From Pseudomonas ovata (GTDB lineage Bacteria > Pseudomonadota > Gammaproteobacteria > Pseudomonadales > Pseudomonadaceae): a DNA stretch of 64,000 bases. Where the stretch lies: NCBI RefSeq assembly GCF_003131185.1, contig NZ_QFFU01000014.1:62001-126000 (forward strand), given 5' to 3'. The translations under genes and the position numbers were made by a program. Below the pieces are notes generated by a model. It ran no database searches and was not told where the DNA came from. It saw only the letters and a list, made by a program, of their open reading frames with translations. The first letter of the stretch is position 1, and each line of letters starts with the position of its first letter. This document shows, one piece after another, positions 8,800 through 17,645 of this stretch.

Positions 8800-8865
8800 G
8801 ATGGCTCTCCAATATCAATTGCTCAGTGGGTAAGTGTCCATTTACGTAACGGACATACACTCTGA

Positions 8866-9115
8866 TACAGCGCCATCGAAAATTGTTTTCGGATTTTTAA
8901 AGTTCACCGATAAACGGTATTAGTTGTGAATAAAGTTGGACAGAAACTTTATATTTCTTGCCGCTTCGTCCAAGTTTTGGATGGCCTCGAATGAGGGTAT
9001 TAAAGTTGAATTACAGGTGTTTTGAGGGTTGATAAAAAAGGCGAAGCTGTAGTATCAGGCCGGCAGTTACAGGCGCTTTGATATGTCCGATACCCCCTGT
9101 TGAGCAGCCCCGAAC
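8866..9115. other. AT-rich intergenic region upstream of the KGG gene
   Basis: This stretch between the small KGG gene and the terminator of the CheB-CheR kinase gene is clearly more AT-rich than its neighbours. It probably holds the promoter of the KGG gene. No open frame or repeat is convincing. Confidence 0.4.
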
Positions 9116-9149
9116 AAAAAAGGCGCCGACCGCAGATGCGGCCGGCGCC
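9116..9149 (-). terminator. Rho-independent terminator of the CheB-CheR kinase gene
   Basis: Read on the minus strand, a 12-base stem (arms 9138-9149 and 9122-9133, one G-T/G-C mismatch region near the middle, loop ATCT) is followed at once by six T. It lies about 20 bases after the stop codon at 9169. Confidence 0.85.
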
Positions 9150-9168
9150 CGGCGTTGTACACGTCAGC

Positions 9169-12100
9169 CTATGAGGCTTTGGCAGGCTGCAATTTTTCCA
9201 GGGTGCCGATCAGGGTTTCCATGTCCACCGGCTTGCCCAGGTGGCAGGTAAAGCCGGACTGCACGGTCTTCTGCACGTCCTTGCCAGCGCCGTAGCCGGT
9301 CAGTGCCACGCTGGGGGTGTCGCTGAAATTGGGCAGGTGACGCATCGCCTGCATCAGCTCGTGGCCGTTCATGCCCGGCATGCCGATATCGGAAATGAAC
9401 ACGTCCACCTCGAGGGCCGGGGCCGCCTCCAGGGCTTTGACAGGATCGGAAAAGGTCTGGACTTCAGCTTCCTCCATCTCCAGCAGCAGCCTGAGGGTTT
9501 CGAGTACGTCGGGCGAGTCATCGACCAGCAGCACCTTGACGCCTTGCAAGCGCCCGGCAGGCTCTTCATCGGGTGTGTGCTCCGGCAGGCCGGTGTCATC
9601 TGCCAAGGCGGGCAGCATCACCGTGAAGGTGCAACCTTGGCCCAGTCCGTCAGAGTGCACGCGGGTGTGTCCACCGTGAGCTTCGACCAGCTGGCGCACC
9701 AGTGACAGGCCGATGCCCAGCCCTTCGCGCTGGTGCGAGGTGTGCTGGATCTCGGCCTGGCTGAACAGGTCGAAGACTTTCTCCAGATGCTCGGGCGCGA
9801 TGCCAGCGCCGCTGTCGATGACTTCCAGCCGGATCCAGCCCTCTGACTGTGCCGCCGCAATGCGGATCGAACCGCATTGCGGGGTGAACTTCACCGCGTT
9901 GCTGACCAGGTTCCAGATGATCTGCTCAAGACGGGTCGGGTCGGCGTCGACAAACAGCGCCGGCTCGTGCGTTGCCGGCAATTCCAGGCTGATGCGGTGT
10001 TCCGGGTTGTGATTGATGATGACCGTATGGATCTCGGTCAGCACCTTGCCCAGGTCGATGGGGGTGCGCTTGAGCTTGAGCTTGCCGGTCCTGACCCGGG
10101 CAACATCGAGCAGATCATCGATGATGCGCGCCTGGCTGGCCACCGCTTCGCGAATGGTGCCCACGGCCTTGGTGGCCGAGGACGTGGTCTTGATGGCCGG
10201 CAGGCGTCGCAGCAGTTCGGCGTTGAGCTGGATCAGGTTCAGCGGGTGCTTGAGCTCGTGGGACATGACCGCAAAGAACTCGTCCTTGAGGTGACTGTTG
10301 TTCTCGGTCTCGGCCAGGCGTTGCAACTGTTCTTCCTGATGCTGCTTTTGCCCGGTCAGGTCCCGGGCCATCTTCACATAGCCCTTGAAGTTCTGGCCCC
10401 TGAGCACCGACACCTCGCCGCTGCAGAAGAACAAATTGCCGTCCTTGCGCACATGCCAGCGCTCATCTTCGGCGCGGCCCAGGCGCTGGGCCTTTTGCAA
10501 CTCGCTTTCCGGCACGCCGGCGGCCCGGTCTTCGGCGGTAAAGAGAAAATCGAAGTAGCGGCCTTCGGCCTCCTGCTTGCTGTACCCGAACATCAGTTCG
10601 GCACCCCGGTTCCAACTGGTGACCACGCCCTCTTCGTCCTGCACGATGATGGCGTAGTCCAGCGCGCTCTCGGCGACCAGGCGCATGCGCTCTTCGCTCA
10701 GGCGCAGTTGCTCTTCGGCGGCCCGGCGCTTGGTGATGTCGATGAAGGTCAGCACGGTGCCGTCGATATGGTCTTCGTTGGAGCGATAGGGCAGCAACCG
10801 GGCAATGTACCAGCGGTCATGGGTGCTGCTGACTTCGCGCTCGATGGTGGTCAGCGACTCGAACACGTCGCGGGCGTCCTGGCCCAGGGTGTCGTAGTGC
10901 AGGCGATGAGTGATGTCCAGCAGCGAGCGGCCGGTGTCGACCGCCAGCATGCTGAAGATTTCCGTGGCCGCCGGGGTGAACCACTTGATGCGCAGGCTGC
11001 GGTCGACGAAGACCGTGGCGATATCGGTGGAGGCGATCAGGTTGGTCAGGTAGTCATTGATCTTGTCGGTCTCGTCGACCTTGGTCTTGAGCTCGTGGTT
11101 GACGGTCAGCAGCTCTTCGTTGATCGACTGCAGCTCTTCCTTGCTGGTTTCCAGCTCTTCGGTGGCCGAGCGCAGTTCTTCATTGATGGCCTGCATTTCC
11201 TCATTCGAGGCCTTGAGCTCCTCGGCAGAAACCTCCGAATGCTCGATGGTTTCCTGCAGTTGCAGCTTGGTGCGTTGCAGCTCGCCCTCCAGGTTGGCCA
11301 TCACGTGGTTTTCGGCTGAGTCGAACGTGAAGAAGGCGCCCGGGTATTCTTGCGCGGTGCTCTCGATGAAGGTCACCAGGAAATAGGTGCCTCCCGATTC
11401 CTCGTCGTGATACGGCTTGATCTCCATGCGCACTTGCACAGGCGCCTGGTCCTTGCTCATCTCGACTGGCCTTGAGTGCACTTCCTGGCCGTTCTGGTTG
11501 GCCTGGAACAAGGCCGTACGCGCTTCCAGGCGCAGCTCGGGCGCGATCAGCGTGACCAAACTGTGAGACATCTCGCCACTGACATAGCGCAAAAAGCGCA
11601 CGGCTTCTTCGCTGGTGTGCAGGATGTCGCCCTGGCCGTCGACGATGATGCTGGGCGGCGCCGCATGGCCGATGGCGCGCAGGTGAATATCCGAGAATGC
11701 CTTGCGCTTGACCCTGATGGGCGAGGCCATGCGCGTTGGTGAGTCCTGGCGCACGATGTTGTTGCGGGCCAGGGTCGGCGGCTTGCGCGGAATCGAGGCG
11801 CCGGACAGGGCCCGGTAGATACGGTTTTTCTTGTCGACCGGGGCAAACAGGTCGCTGCACAGGTCGGCCGATTCAGAACTACCCAGAAACAGATAGCCGC
11901 CCGGGCGCAGGGCAAAATGAAAGGTCTGCAGGATTTCGCGCTGCACTTCCCGGTCGAGGTAGATCATCAGGTTGCGGCACACCACCAGATCGATTTGCGA
12001 GAACGGCGGGTCGCTCAGCAGGCTGTGCTGGGCGAACAGCACGCGCTCGCGGATTTCCTTGCGGATCCGGTAGTGATTGCTCTCCTTGATGAAATACTGG

Positions 12101-13317
12101 CGCAGGCGCGAGGGCGGCACATCGGTGATGATCGCTTCCAGGTAATTGCCGGCCCGGCCCACCGCAATGGCGCGGGCGTCGATGTCGGTGGCGAACACTT
12201 GCAGGCGGGCGCCGCTGTCTTCGACCTGTAATTGATCACTGAACAGCATCGCCAGGGAATACGCCTCTTCGCCCGTGGAGCACCCGGCCGACCAGATGCG
12301 GATTTCCTCGTGCTGTTGCGTCGAGGCGGTCGGGATCCTGACCAGCTCGGGAAGGACGTCACGCTCCAGAGCCTCGAAGGCTTCGCGGTCACGAAAGAAA
12401 TTGGTCACCCCGATCAGCATGTCGCCCAGCAGCGCCTTGGTTTCTTCCGGATGGCCCTTGAGGTACTGGTAATACGCGCCCAGGCTCGATTGCGCGGTGA
12501 CCTGCATGCGCCGCTCGATACGCCGCAGCACGGTGGCGCGCTTGTAGTGCTTGAAGTCGTGGCCGGTGCCGGTGCGCAGTTGCACCAGAATGTCGAACAG
12601 GGCCTGCTCGGCCTGGGCCGCCTCATGCTCGCCAGCCGGCGCCAGGGCCTGGATCTCGGGGTCATCATTGACGGGCAGGATGATTTTCTGTGAATTGCTC
12701 CAGAGCTCCAGCAGCCTCTGCGGCATTTCCACCACCGGCATGACCAGGTCGACCTGCCCGGTCTCGATGGCGGCCCGTGGCATGCTGTCGTATTCGGCGT
12801 CGTTGGGCGATTGGGCGATGGTCACGCCGCCCTGTTCCTTGATGCGTGAAAGTCCTACTGCGCCATCGGACCCGGTGCCGGACAGGATCAGGCAGAAGGC
12901 CCGCTCCTTGTGCACGTCGGCCAGGTCACGGAAGAAATGATCAATGGCCACATGACCGCCCCGACGCGGCTCCGGGGTCGAGACGCGCAGGTAGCCGTCA
13001 TTCATCAGCAAGTGATGCGCCGGCGAGATCACATAAACCTTGTTGCGCTCTATCGGCACCGGCTGGGTGACCTGCAACACCGGCATCCGCGTGGATTCCT
13101 GGATGATCCGGTCGGCAATGCTCTGATGGTCCGGCGACAGGTGCAGGATGATGACGAATGCCATGCCGTTGTCCTGGGGCATGTGCTCGAAGAAGCTCTT
13201 GATCGCATGAAAGCCGCCCGCCGAGGCGCCGATGCCTACAATCGGAAATGTCAGGTCGCTGGGCTGCAGTTCCCTGCGCTGGGGAACATTCGGAGAGCGC
13301 TGCGTAGGGTGCGACAT
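9169..13317 (-). CDS. CheB-CheR-PAS hybrid histidine kinase
   Basis: A 1382-residue fusion sensor. Domains in order: CheB methylesterase (about 25-215; catalytic Ser32 in GASAGG, His59, Asp151 in GTGSDG); CheR methyltransferase (about 235-500; SAM motif SAGCSTGEEAYSLA); a long coiled coil rich in EEL repeats (about 640-730); two PAS domains (about 740-985); HisKA with phospho-acceptor His1020 in MSHELKHP; a HATPase domain (about 1120-1235); and a receiver domain with Asp1310 in FISDIGMPG. CheB/CheR normally adjust methylation of chemoreceptors; here they are thought to act as sensory modules of a two-component kinase. No chemotaxis or separate regulator gene is adjacent, so it is an orphan. 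A rho-independent terminator follows. It is expected in the cytoplasm, with no membrane segment. Confidence 0.93.
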   Translation of the reverse strand: MSHPTQRSPNVPQRRELQPSDLTFPIVGIGASAGGFHAIKSFFEHMPQDNGMAFVIILHLSPDHQSIADRIIQESTRMPVLQVTQPVPIERNKVYVISPAHHLLMNDGYLRVSTPEPRRGGHVAIDHFFRDLADVHKERAFCLILSGTGSDGAVGLSRIKEQGGVTIAQSPNDAEYDSMPRAAIETGQVDLVMPVVEMPQRLLELWSNSQKIILPVNDDPEIQALAPAGEHEAAQAEQALFDILVQLRTGTGHDFKHYKRATVLRRIERRMQVTAQSSLGAYYQYLKGHPEETKALLGDMLIGVTNFFRDREAFEALERDVLPELVRIPTASTQQHEEIRIWSAGCSTGEEAYSLAMLFSDQLQVEDSGARLQVFATDIDARAIAVGRAGNYLEAIITDVPPSRLRQYFIKESNHYRIRKEIRERVLFAQHSLLSDPPFSQIDLVVCRNLMIYLDREVQREILQTFHFALRPGGYLFLGSSESADLCSDLFAPVDKKNRIYRALSGASIPRKPPTLARNNIVRQDSPTRMASPIRVKRKAFSDIHLRAIGHAAPPSIIVDGQGDILHTSEEAVRFLRYVSGEMSHSLVTLIAPELRLEARTALFQANQNGQEVHSRPVEMSKDQAPVQVRMEIKPYHDEESGGTYFLVTFIESTAQEYPGAFFTFDSAENHVMANLEGELQRTKLQLQETIEHSEVSAEELKASNEEMQAINEELRSATEELETSKEELQSINEELLTVNHELKTKVDETDKINDYLTNLIASTDIATVFVDRSLRIKWFTPAATEIFSMLAVDTGRSLLDITHRLHYDTLGQDARDVFESLTTIEREVSSTHDRWYIARLLPYRSNEDHIDGTVLTFIDITKRRAAEEQLRLSEERMRLVAESALDYAIIVQDEEGVVTSWNRGAELMFGYSKQEAEGRYFDFLFTAEDRAAGVPESELQKAQRLGRAEDERWHVRKDGNLFFCSGEVSVLRGQNFKGYVKMARDLTGQKQHQEEQLQRLAETENNSHLKDEFFAVMSHELKHPLNLIQLNAELLRRLPAIKTTSSATKAVGTIREAVASQARIIDDLLDVARVRTGKLKLKRTPIDLGKVLTEIHTVIINHNPEHRISLELPATHEPALFVDADPTRLEQIIWNLVSNAVKFTPQCGSIRIAAAQSEGWIRLEVIDSGAGIAPEHLEKVFDLFSQAEIQHTSHQREGLGIGLSLVRQLVEAHGGHTRVHSDGLGQGCTFTVMLPALADDTGLPEHTPDEEPAGRLQGVKVLLVDDSPDVLETLRLLLEMEEAEVQTFSDPVKALEAAPALEVDVFISDIGMPGMNGHELMQAMRHLPNFSDTPSVALTGYGAGKDVQKTVQSGFTCHLGKPVDMETLIGTLEKLQPAKAS

Positions 13318-13665
13318 CTATCTGCGTCCTTACAATAAGATCAAAAGAAGGGGGCAGCACGTGCCGTTCGAACGTGCCCCCTGTCCCTGCATTCGAATTG
13401 ACGCTCAACGGCGTGAGGCGGCGATAAGGCAAACGGGTCGAAGAGCATAAACCGGAATCAGGGCCTTATAAAACCTGCGCGCCGATACACGTGAGAGTCG
13501 CCGCTAACTTGGCAGAGTGCCATCTATCGGCATGGCCAATGCGCAAGTGCAACTTTGAACATAGAGAACAATTCCCTTTGTCCGTGAGATTTCTGACAAG
13601 TGGCCGCTTCGTTTGAAGTGTATTGCTCATAAAGTCTTTGTTGTTTGAACGCCGCAGACACTGTT
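13318..13665. other. Intergenic region upstream of the CheB-CheR kinase
   Basis: About 350 bases with no supported gene. It holds the kinase gene promoter region and an AT-rich stretch around 13500-13650. Short open frames on the minus strand run into the adjacent palindromic repeat and are rejected as genes. Confidence 0.4.
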
Positions 13666-13859
13666 GTAGGAGCGCGCTTGCCCGCGACCGAGTGCGCAGC
13701 GCTCGCAAAATTTGTGCAACGCCACAAATGCTGGACTGTGGACGCGTTCAAGATCTATGAAACGCCACAAATTTACGACTGCTAACCCGTCAGGGATCTA
13801 TGAAACGCCACAAATTTACGACTGCTAACGCAGCCGGTCGCGGGCAAGCGCGCTCCTAC
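13666..13859. repeat. Long palindromic repeat, copy C (with inner tandem units)
   Basis: Outer arms are as in the other copies, but the core is expanded. The subunit ATCTATGAAACGCCACAAAT followed by TTACGACTGCTAAC occurs twice in tandem near 13757-13828. Total length is 194 bases, against 109-148 in the simple copies. Confidence 0.85.
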
Positions 13860-13886
13860 CTGGCGGTGAATGCCAAAGCCGGTCAA

Positions 13887-14432
13887 TCAGCAGGGTAGGG
13901 TGGGGTGTTGCAGGTACTCGATGACGGCGGCGATGGCGGGCAGTGGCGGGGCTTGTCTGGTGGCCTGCGTGGCCGGGCACCAGGGGTAGCTCAGCCCTTG
14001 CAACCAGTCCATCACAGGCACCAGCTCAGTGGCCGGGATGACCTGCATCGTTTCGATCTGGATCGTCAGGTGAGTCACATGCCCTGACTGTGGATCAAAC
14101 TGCCAGTGGTATTCACCGCACCCCACGCGCACTTCACCCGTTTGCTTGTCCGACATGCCCACGAACCATTTGCAGGTATGGGCCGGCGCGTCTGCCACAG
14201 GCGGCTCACCGACGCAGAAGGTGTAGATGTTTTCGTACGTCTGGTTGAAGCGGCGCACCAGTGTCTCGGCAATGGCCGCTCGGTCTTCAAGGTGAGCGGG
14301 GAATGAAATGGCGTCCGTACGGACAACCATTTCCACGCGGGCCTCAGGCGTGAACGCCTGGCGCAAGAGGTCGGGGCGGTTTCCATCCTTGCCCAGGATG
14401 TAGTTTTCGATAGCGTGGCGAGGGGTTGGCAT
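13887..14432 (-). CDS. SnoaL-like (NTF2-fold) protein
   Basis: A protein of about 181 residues with the layout of the SnoaL/NTF2-like fold: an N-terminal helix HAIENYILGKDGNRPDLLRQAFTPEARVEM, then a strand-rich region with TCKWFVGM and GCGEYHWQFD. Such proteins are small cytoplasmic enzymes (isomerases, dehydratases) or ligand-binding proteins; the substrate cannot be inferred here. The start may be the ATG at 14430-14432 or an in-frame GTG three codons upstream at 14441; neither has ideal ribosome-binding spacing. It is on the same strand as the YcsI-like gene but about 110 bases away. Confidence 0.65.
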   Translation of the reverse strand: MPTPRHAIENYILGKDGNRPDLLRQAFTPEARVEMVVRTDAISFPAHLEDRAAIAETLVRRFNQTYENIYTFCVGEPPVADAPAHTCKWFVGMSDKQTGEVRVGCGEYHWQFDPQSGHVTHLTIQIETMQVIPATELVPVMDWLQGLSYPWCPATQATRQAPPLPAIAAVIEYLQHPTLPC

Positions 14433-14540
14433 GCAGTTCACAGTCCTGTGTGGCCGTTCGGTGGTGGGGTGCAGCGTTGAGGCGCACAGGCGCTTTCAGG
14501 CTGAGCGTCAGAAAGCGCATGCAAGGCCTCTAAAGGAGCC

Positions 14541-15347
14541 CTAGACGTGATAGGTGCTGTCAGGCACATCAGTGATAAACATATAGCCGGGTGCATGGGT
14601 GATGGCGAACGGCACCCCGGAGGCGGCGACCGCGGCTTGCGGCGTCACGCCACAGGCCCAGAACACCGGCACTTCACCGGGTTCGATGCGCACCGCGTCG
14701 CCGTAGTCGGGGCGGCTCAGGTCCTGGATGCCCAGCAACGCGGGTTCACCGATGTGCACGGGCGCGCCATGCACCGACGGGTAGCGTCCGGAAATACCAC
14801 TGGCCTCGGCCACACGATGAGCCGGGATCGGGCGCATCGACACCACCATTTCGCCTTGCAGGCGACCGGCCGGCCGGCAGGCACGGCTGGTGCGGTACAT
14901 CGGCACGTTGCTGCCATCAGCAATATGCCGCACTTCGATGCCGGCTTCCTGCAGCGCCGTCTCGAAGGTGAAACTGCAGCCAATCAGAAAAGCCACCATG
15001 TCGTCGTGTTCGGCCCAGGCCCCGGTGGCGTCGGTGACTTCTTCCACCAGTTTGCCATCACGCCAGACGCGGTACAGGGGAATGTCGGTGCGCAGGTCGG
15101 CGCCCTCGGCCAGCACCGTATGCGGACTGCCGGCATCGGTGACGTCGAGGATCGGGCAGGCCTTGGGGTTGCGTTGGGCGTAAAGCAGAAAATCATAGGC
15201 CCAGTCGCGCGGCAGGGCGATCAGGTTGGCCTGGGTCATGCCTGGCGCGATGCCGGCGGTGGGCGTGACCAGACCGTCGCGGTAGGCCGTGCGCGCCTCC
15301 TGTGCCGCAGCAATGGCCGCTTGACGGGCGCGTTCGAAAGCATTCAT
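14541..15347 (-). CDS. Putative hydro-lyase, YcsI/DUF1445 family
   Basis: A 268-residue protein of the DUF1445 family (Bacillus YcsI; one mammalian relative is annotated D-glutamate cyclase). Recognisable segments are GIAPGMTQANLIALP near residue 35, FLIGCSFTFETALQEAG near 125, VSMRPIP near 170 and FWACGVTPQAA near 235; the cysteine in the last is typical. The start at 15345-15347 has GGAGAT seven bases upstream. It lies 123 bases after the Nramp-like transporter on the same strand. In Bacillus and many other bacteria this pair (ycsG-ycsI) sits with the 5-oxoproline utilisation genes pxpABC, which are absent here. A role in oxoproline or D-glutamate metabolism is therefore inference. Confidence 0.8.
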   Translation of the reverse strand: MNAFERARQAAIAAAQEARTAYRDGLVTPTAGIAPGMTQANLIALPRDWAYDFLLYAQRNPKACPILDVTDAGSPHTVLAEGADLRTDIPLYRVWRDGKLVEEVTDATGAWAEHDDMVAFLIGCSFTFETALQEAGIEVRHIADGSNVPMYRTSRACRPAGRLQGEMVVSMRPIPAHRVAEASGISGRYPSVHGAPVHIGEPALLGIQDLSRPDYGDAVRIEPGEVPVFWACGVTPQAAVAASGVPFAITHAPGYMFITDVPDSTYHV

Positions 15348-15470
15348 GAGGGATCTCCGGTAGCGGTTGCAAGGGCATGGCGCCTGGGGTGCCAGGCGCG
15401 GTTTACAGGCCATCTCGAACGCGGCAGGGTTGTGGCCGTGAGCGTCGCTTGAGACAGCTAGAATTGGCAG

Positions 15471-16706
15471 TCAGACCACGTTGAGAAAGGCGAAGATCGG
15501 ACCGACCGATTTGGCCGCCATGTACCAGGTCAGGGCACAGGTAATGGCGCCCAGCACCAGCAGCCAGCGTGGGTAGTGGTAGTTATTCATGAGGTCGGCC
15601 CGGCGCCAGCCCACATAGACAAAGATGCTCAGGCCGAGCGGCAGGATCAGGCCATTGAAGCCGCCGGCAAACACCAGCAGCGCTGCCGGGGCGGTGCCGA
15701 GCGAGAGGTAGATCAGCAGCGACAGGGTGATGAACACCACGGTGGCCCGGTTGCGACTGCGCTCGTCCAGGGACGGGCGGAACACGGTGATGAACGACAT
15801 TGAGGTGTACGCCGCGCCGATCACGCTGGTGATGGCCGCCGCCCACAGGATCAGGCCGAAGGCGCGCAAGCCGAATTGTCCTGCCGCCGCCTGGAACGCC
15901 TGGGCGGCCGGGTTGGCGCCCTTGCCCGACAGGTCAATGACCACGCCGCTGGCCACCACGCCCAGAATCGCCAGGAACAAGACGTAGCGCATGATGCCGG
16001 TGACCAGAATGCCGCTCAGTGCTGCACGCGTGACCTCTTTCACATGCTCTTCGCCGACCAGGCCGCGATCCAGCAGGCGGTGGGCGCCGGCATAGGTGAT
16101 GTAGCCGCCGACCGTGCCGCCAACGATGGTGGTGATGGTGGCGAAGTTGATCTGGTCAGGCCATACCGTCTGGCGCAACGCCTCGCCGAGCGGCGGATTG
16201 GAAGCGTAGGCGACGAACACGGTAAGCCCGATCATCAGCAGGCCCAGCACCACGATCATGCGATCGACGGCCAGCCCGGCCCGGTGCGAAAGGAAGATGC
16301 CGATGCCGGCCAGGGCGCTCAAGGCCCCGCCCCATTTCGGATCGAGCCCCAACAAGGCGTTGAGCCCCATGCCGGCCCCGGCAATGTTACCGACGTTGAA
16401 GACCAGGCCACCGAAGATCACCAGCACCGCCAGCAGGTAGCCGCTGCCGGGAATGGCCGCGTTGGCCAGATCGGAAGCGCGCATGCGGGTCAGGCTGACG
16501 ATGCGCCAGACATTCAGTTGCACCACGAAGTCGATCAGGATCGACGCCAGGATGCCGAATGCGAACGCGGCGCCCATGGTGGTGGTGAACGTGGCGGTCT
16601 GGGTGATGAAGCCCGGGCCGATGGCCGAGGTGGCCATCAGAAAGATGGCCCCGATTAAGGAGGAGCGGCGTGACTGGACGAACTCACTGGTGGTCTGGAC
16701 TTGCAT
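15471..16706 (-). CDS. Nramp-family (YcsG-like) membrane transporter
   Basis: A 411-residue polytopic inner-membrane protein with about 11 predicted helices. TM1 begins SSLIGAIFLMATSAIGPGFITQT; the GPG(F)ITQT segment takes the place of the DPGN metal-binding motif of true Nramp Mn2+/Fe2+ importers. That change suggests a substrate other than a divalent metal, in line with the YcsG subgroup. GAGGAG precedes the ATG at 16704-16706. It is divergent from a GntR regulator and followed by the YcsI-like gene, so the three look like one catabolic unit with the transporter importing a small organic acid or amino-acid derivative. The family call is firm; the substrate is not known. Confidence 0.8.
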   Translation of the reverse strand: MQVQTTSEFVQSRRSSLIGAIFLMATSAIGPGFITQTATFTTTMGAAFAFGILASILIDFVVQLNVWRIVSLTRMRASDLANAAIPGSGYLLAVLVIFGGLVFNVGNIAGAGMGLNALLGLDPKWGGALSALAGIGIFLSHRAGLAVDRMIVVLGLLMIGLTVFVAYASNPPLGEALRQTVWPDQINFATITTIVGGTVGGYITYAGAHRLLDRGLVGEEHVKEVTRAALSGILVTGIMRYVLFLAILGVVASGVVIDLSGKGANPAAQAFQAAAGQFGLRAFGLILWAAAITSVIGAAYTSMSFITVFRPSLDERSRNRATVVFITLSLLIYLSLGTAPAALLVFAGGFNGLILPLGLSIFVYVGWRRADLMNNYHYPRWLLVLGAITCALTWYMAAKSVGPIFAFLNVV

Positions 16707-16804
16707 GGAACACTCCTCGCGTCTGGATAGGGTCTGCAGGGTGTAACGCAATCACTGTGCCATATAGGGCTAAATGCGCTCGGTTGTTGATTCCAGATGG
16801 TTTT

Positions 16805-16817
16805 ATTGTTCAACAAT
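16805..16817. promoter_or_regulatory. Putative GntR operator (perfect palindrome)
   Basis: ATTGTTCAACAAT is a perfect inverted repeat with a central C in the divergent space between the transporter gene and the GntR regulator gene. Its size and position fit an FCD-type GntR operator controlling both transcripts. Binding is inferred. Confidence 0.5.
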
Positions 16818-16962
16818 GATGATTGATGTATGGGTTAATGTGCACCAGATTGTTACTCAGATACCCTGTGATGCTACTTATTGAAGCACCCTGCGCTTCT
16901 TTCTTGTCCCCCGGACCAGGCTCTGGTGGAATATCGCCGCCTCTTCGCCCTCGGGAACCTTC

Positions 16963-17634
16963 ATGAACGACCACGCGCCGCCCCCTCCCCGCACCCTGGG
17001 CGAGACCATCACCCAGGAGATTCGCCGAATGCTGGTCGAAGGCGAACTCGCGCCTGGCCAGCGCTTGTCGGAGGCCGCCCTGGCCGAAAGCCTGGAGATC
17101 TCGCGCAATACCTTGCGCGAGGCGTTCCGGGTGCTGACGCGCGAAGGCCTGCTCAAGCATGAACCCAACCGCGGCGTGACCGTCATCGAGCCCGACATGG
17201 CGTCGATCATCGACATCTACAGGGTCCGCCGTTTCATCGAATGCAAGGCGATAGGCCAGGGGTATCCCCAGCACCCCGGCGCGCTGCACATGCGCCAGGC
17301 CGTCGAGCTGGGCCAGCGTGCCCGTGAAGCCAAGGACTGGGTAGCGGTCGGCACGGCCAACATGATCTTCCACAAGTCCATTGTCGAACTCGCGGACAGT
17401 CCACGGCTGGTGATGTTTTACCAGCAGATCTCGGCCGAGCTGCGCCTGGCCTTTGGCTTGCTTGATGATCCGCAATTCATCCACCTGCCGTTTCTCGACA
17501 TGAACGCTGCGATTCTCGCGTGCGTCGAAGAGGGCCGGGCAGAGGACGCGGCTGCCATGCTTGAGGCATATCTGGTGCAGTCGGAGCGCACGGTGCTGGC
17601 CGCCTATGCGCGCAGTACCAGTCGTCAGGCGTAA
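16963..17634 (+). CDS. GntR-family transcriptional regulator (FCD/FadR subfamily)
   Basis: A 223-residue DNA-binding regulator. The winged helix lies at about residues 12-75 (TLGETITQEIRRMLVEGEL..; recognition region SRNTLREAFRVL). A C-terminal all-helical FCD effector domain lies at about 85-215, with the FHKSIVELADS segment that carries metal/ligand-binding histidines in this family. It is divergent from the Nramp-like/YcsI genes, so it most likely represses them until a small carboxylate or amino-acid ligand binds. The palindrome at 16805-16817 is a candidate site. It converges on the MFS gene with an 11-base gap. Confidence 0.9.
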   Translation: MNDHAPPPPRTLGETITQEIRRMLVEGELAPGQRLSEAALAESLEISRNTLREAFRVLTREGLLKHEPNRGVTVIEPDMASIIDIYRVRRFIECKAIGQGYPQHPGALHMRQAVELGQRAREAKDWVAVGTANMIFHKSIVELADSPRLVMFYQQISAELRLAFGLLDDPQFIHLPFLDMNAAILACVEEGRAEDAAAMLEAYLVQSERTVLAAYARSTSRQA

Positions 17635-17645
17635 GGCCTGCTTCG

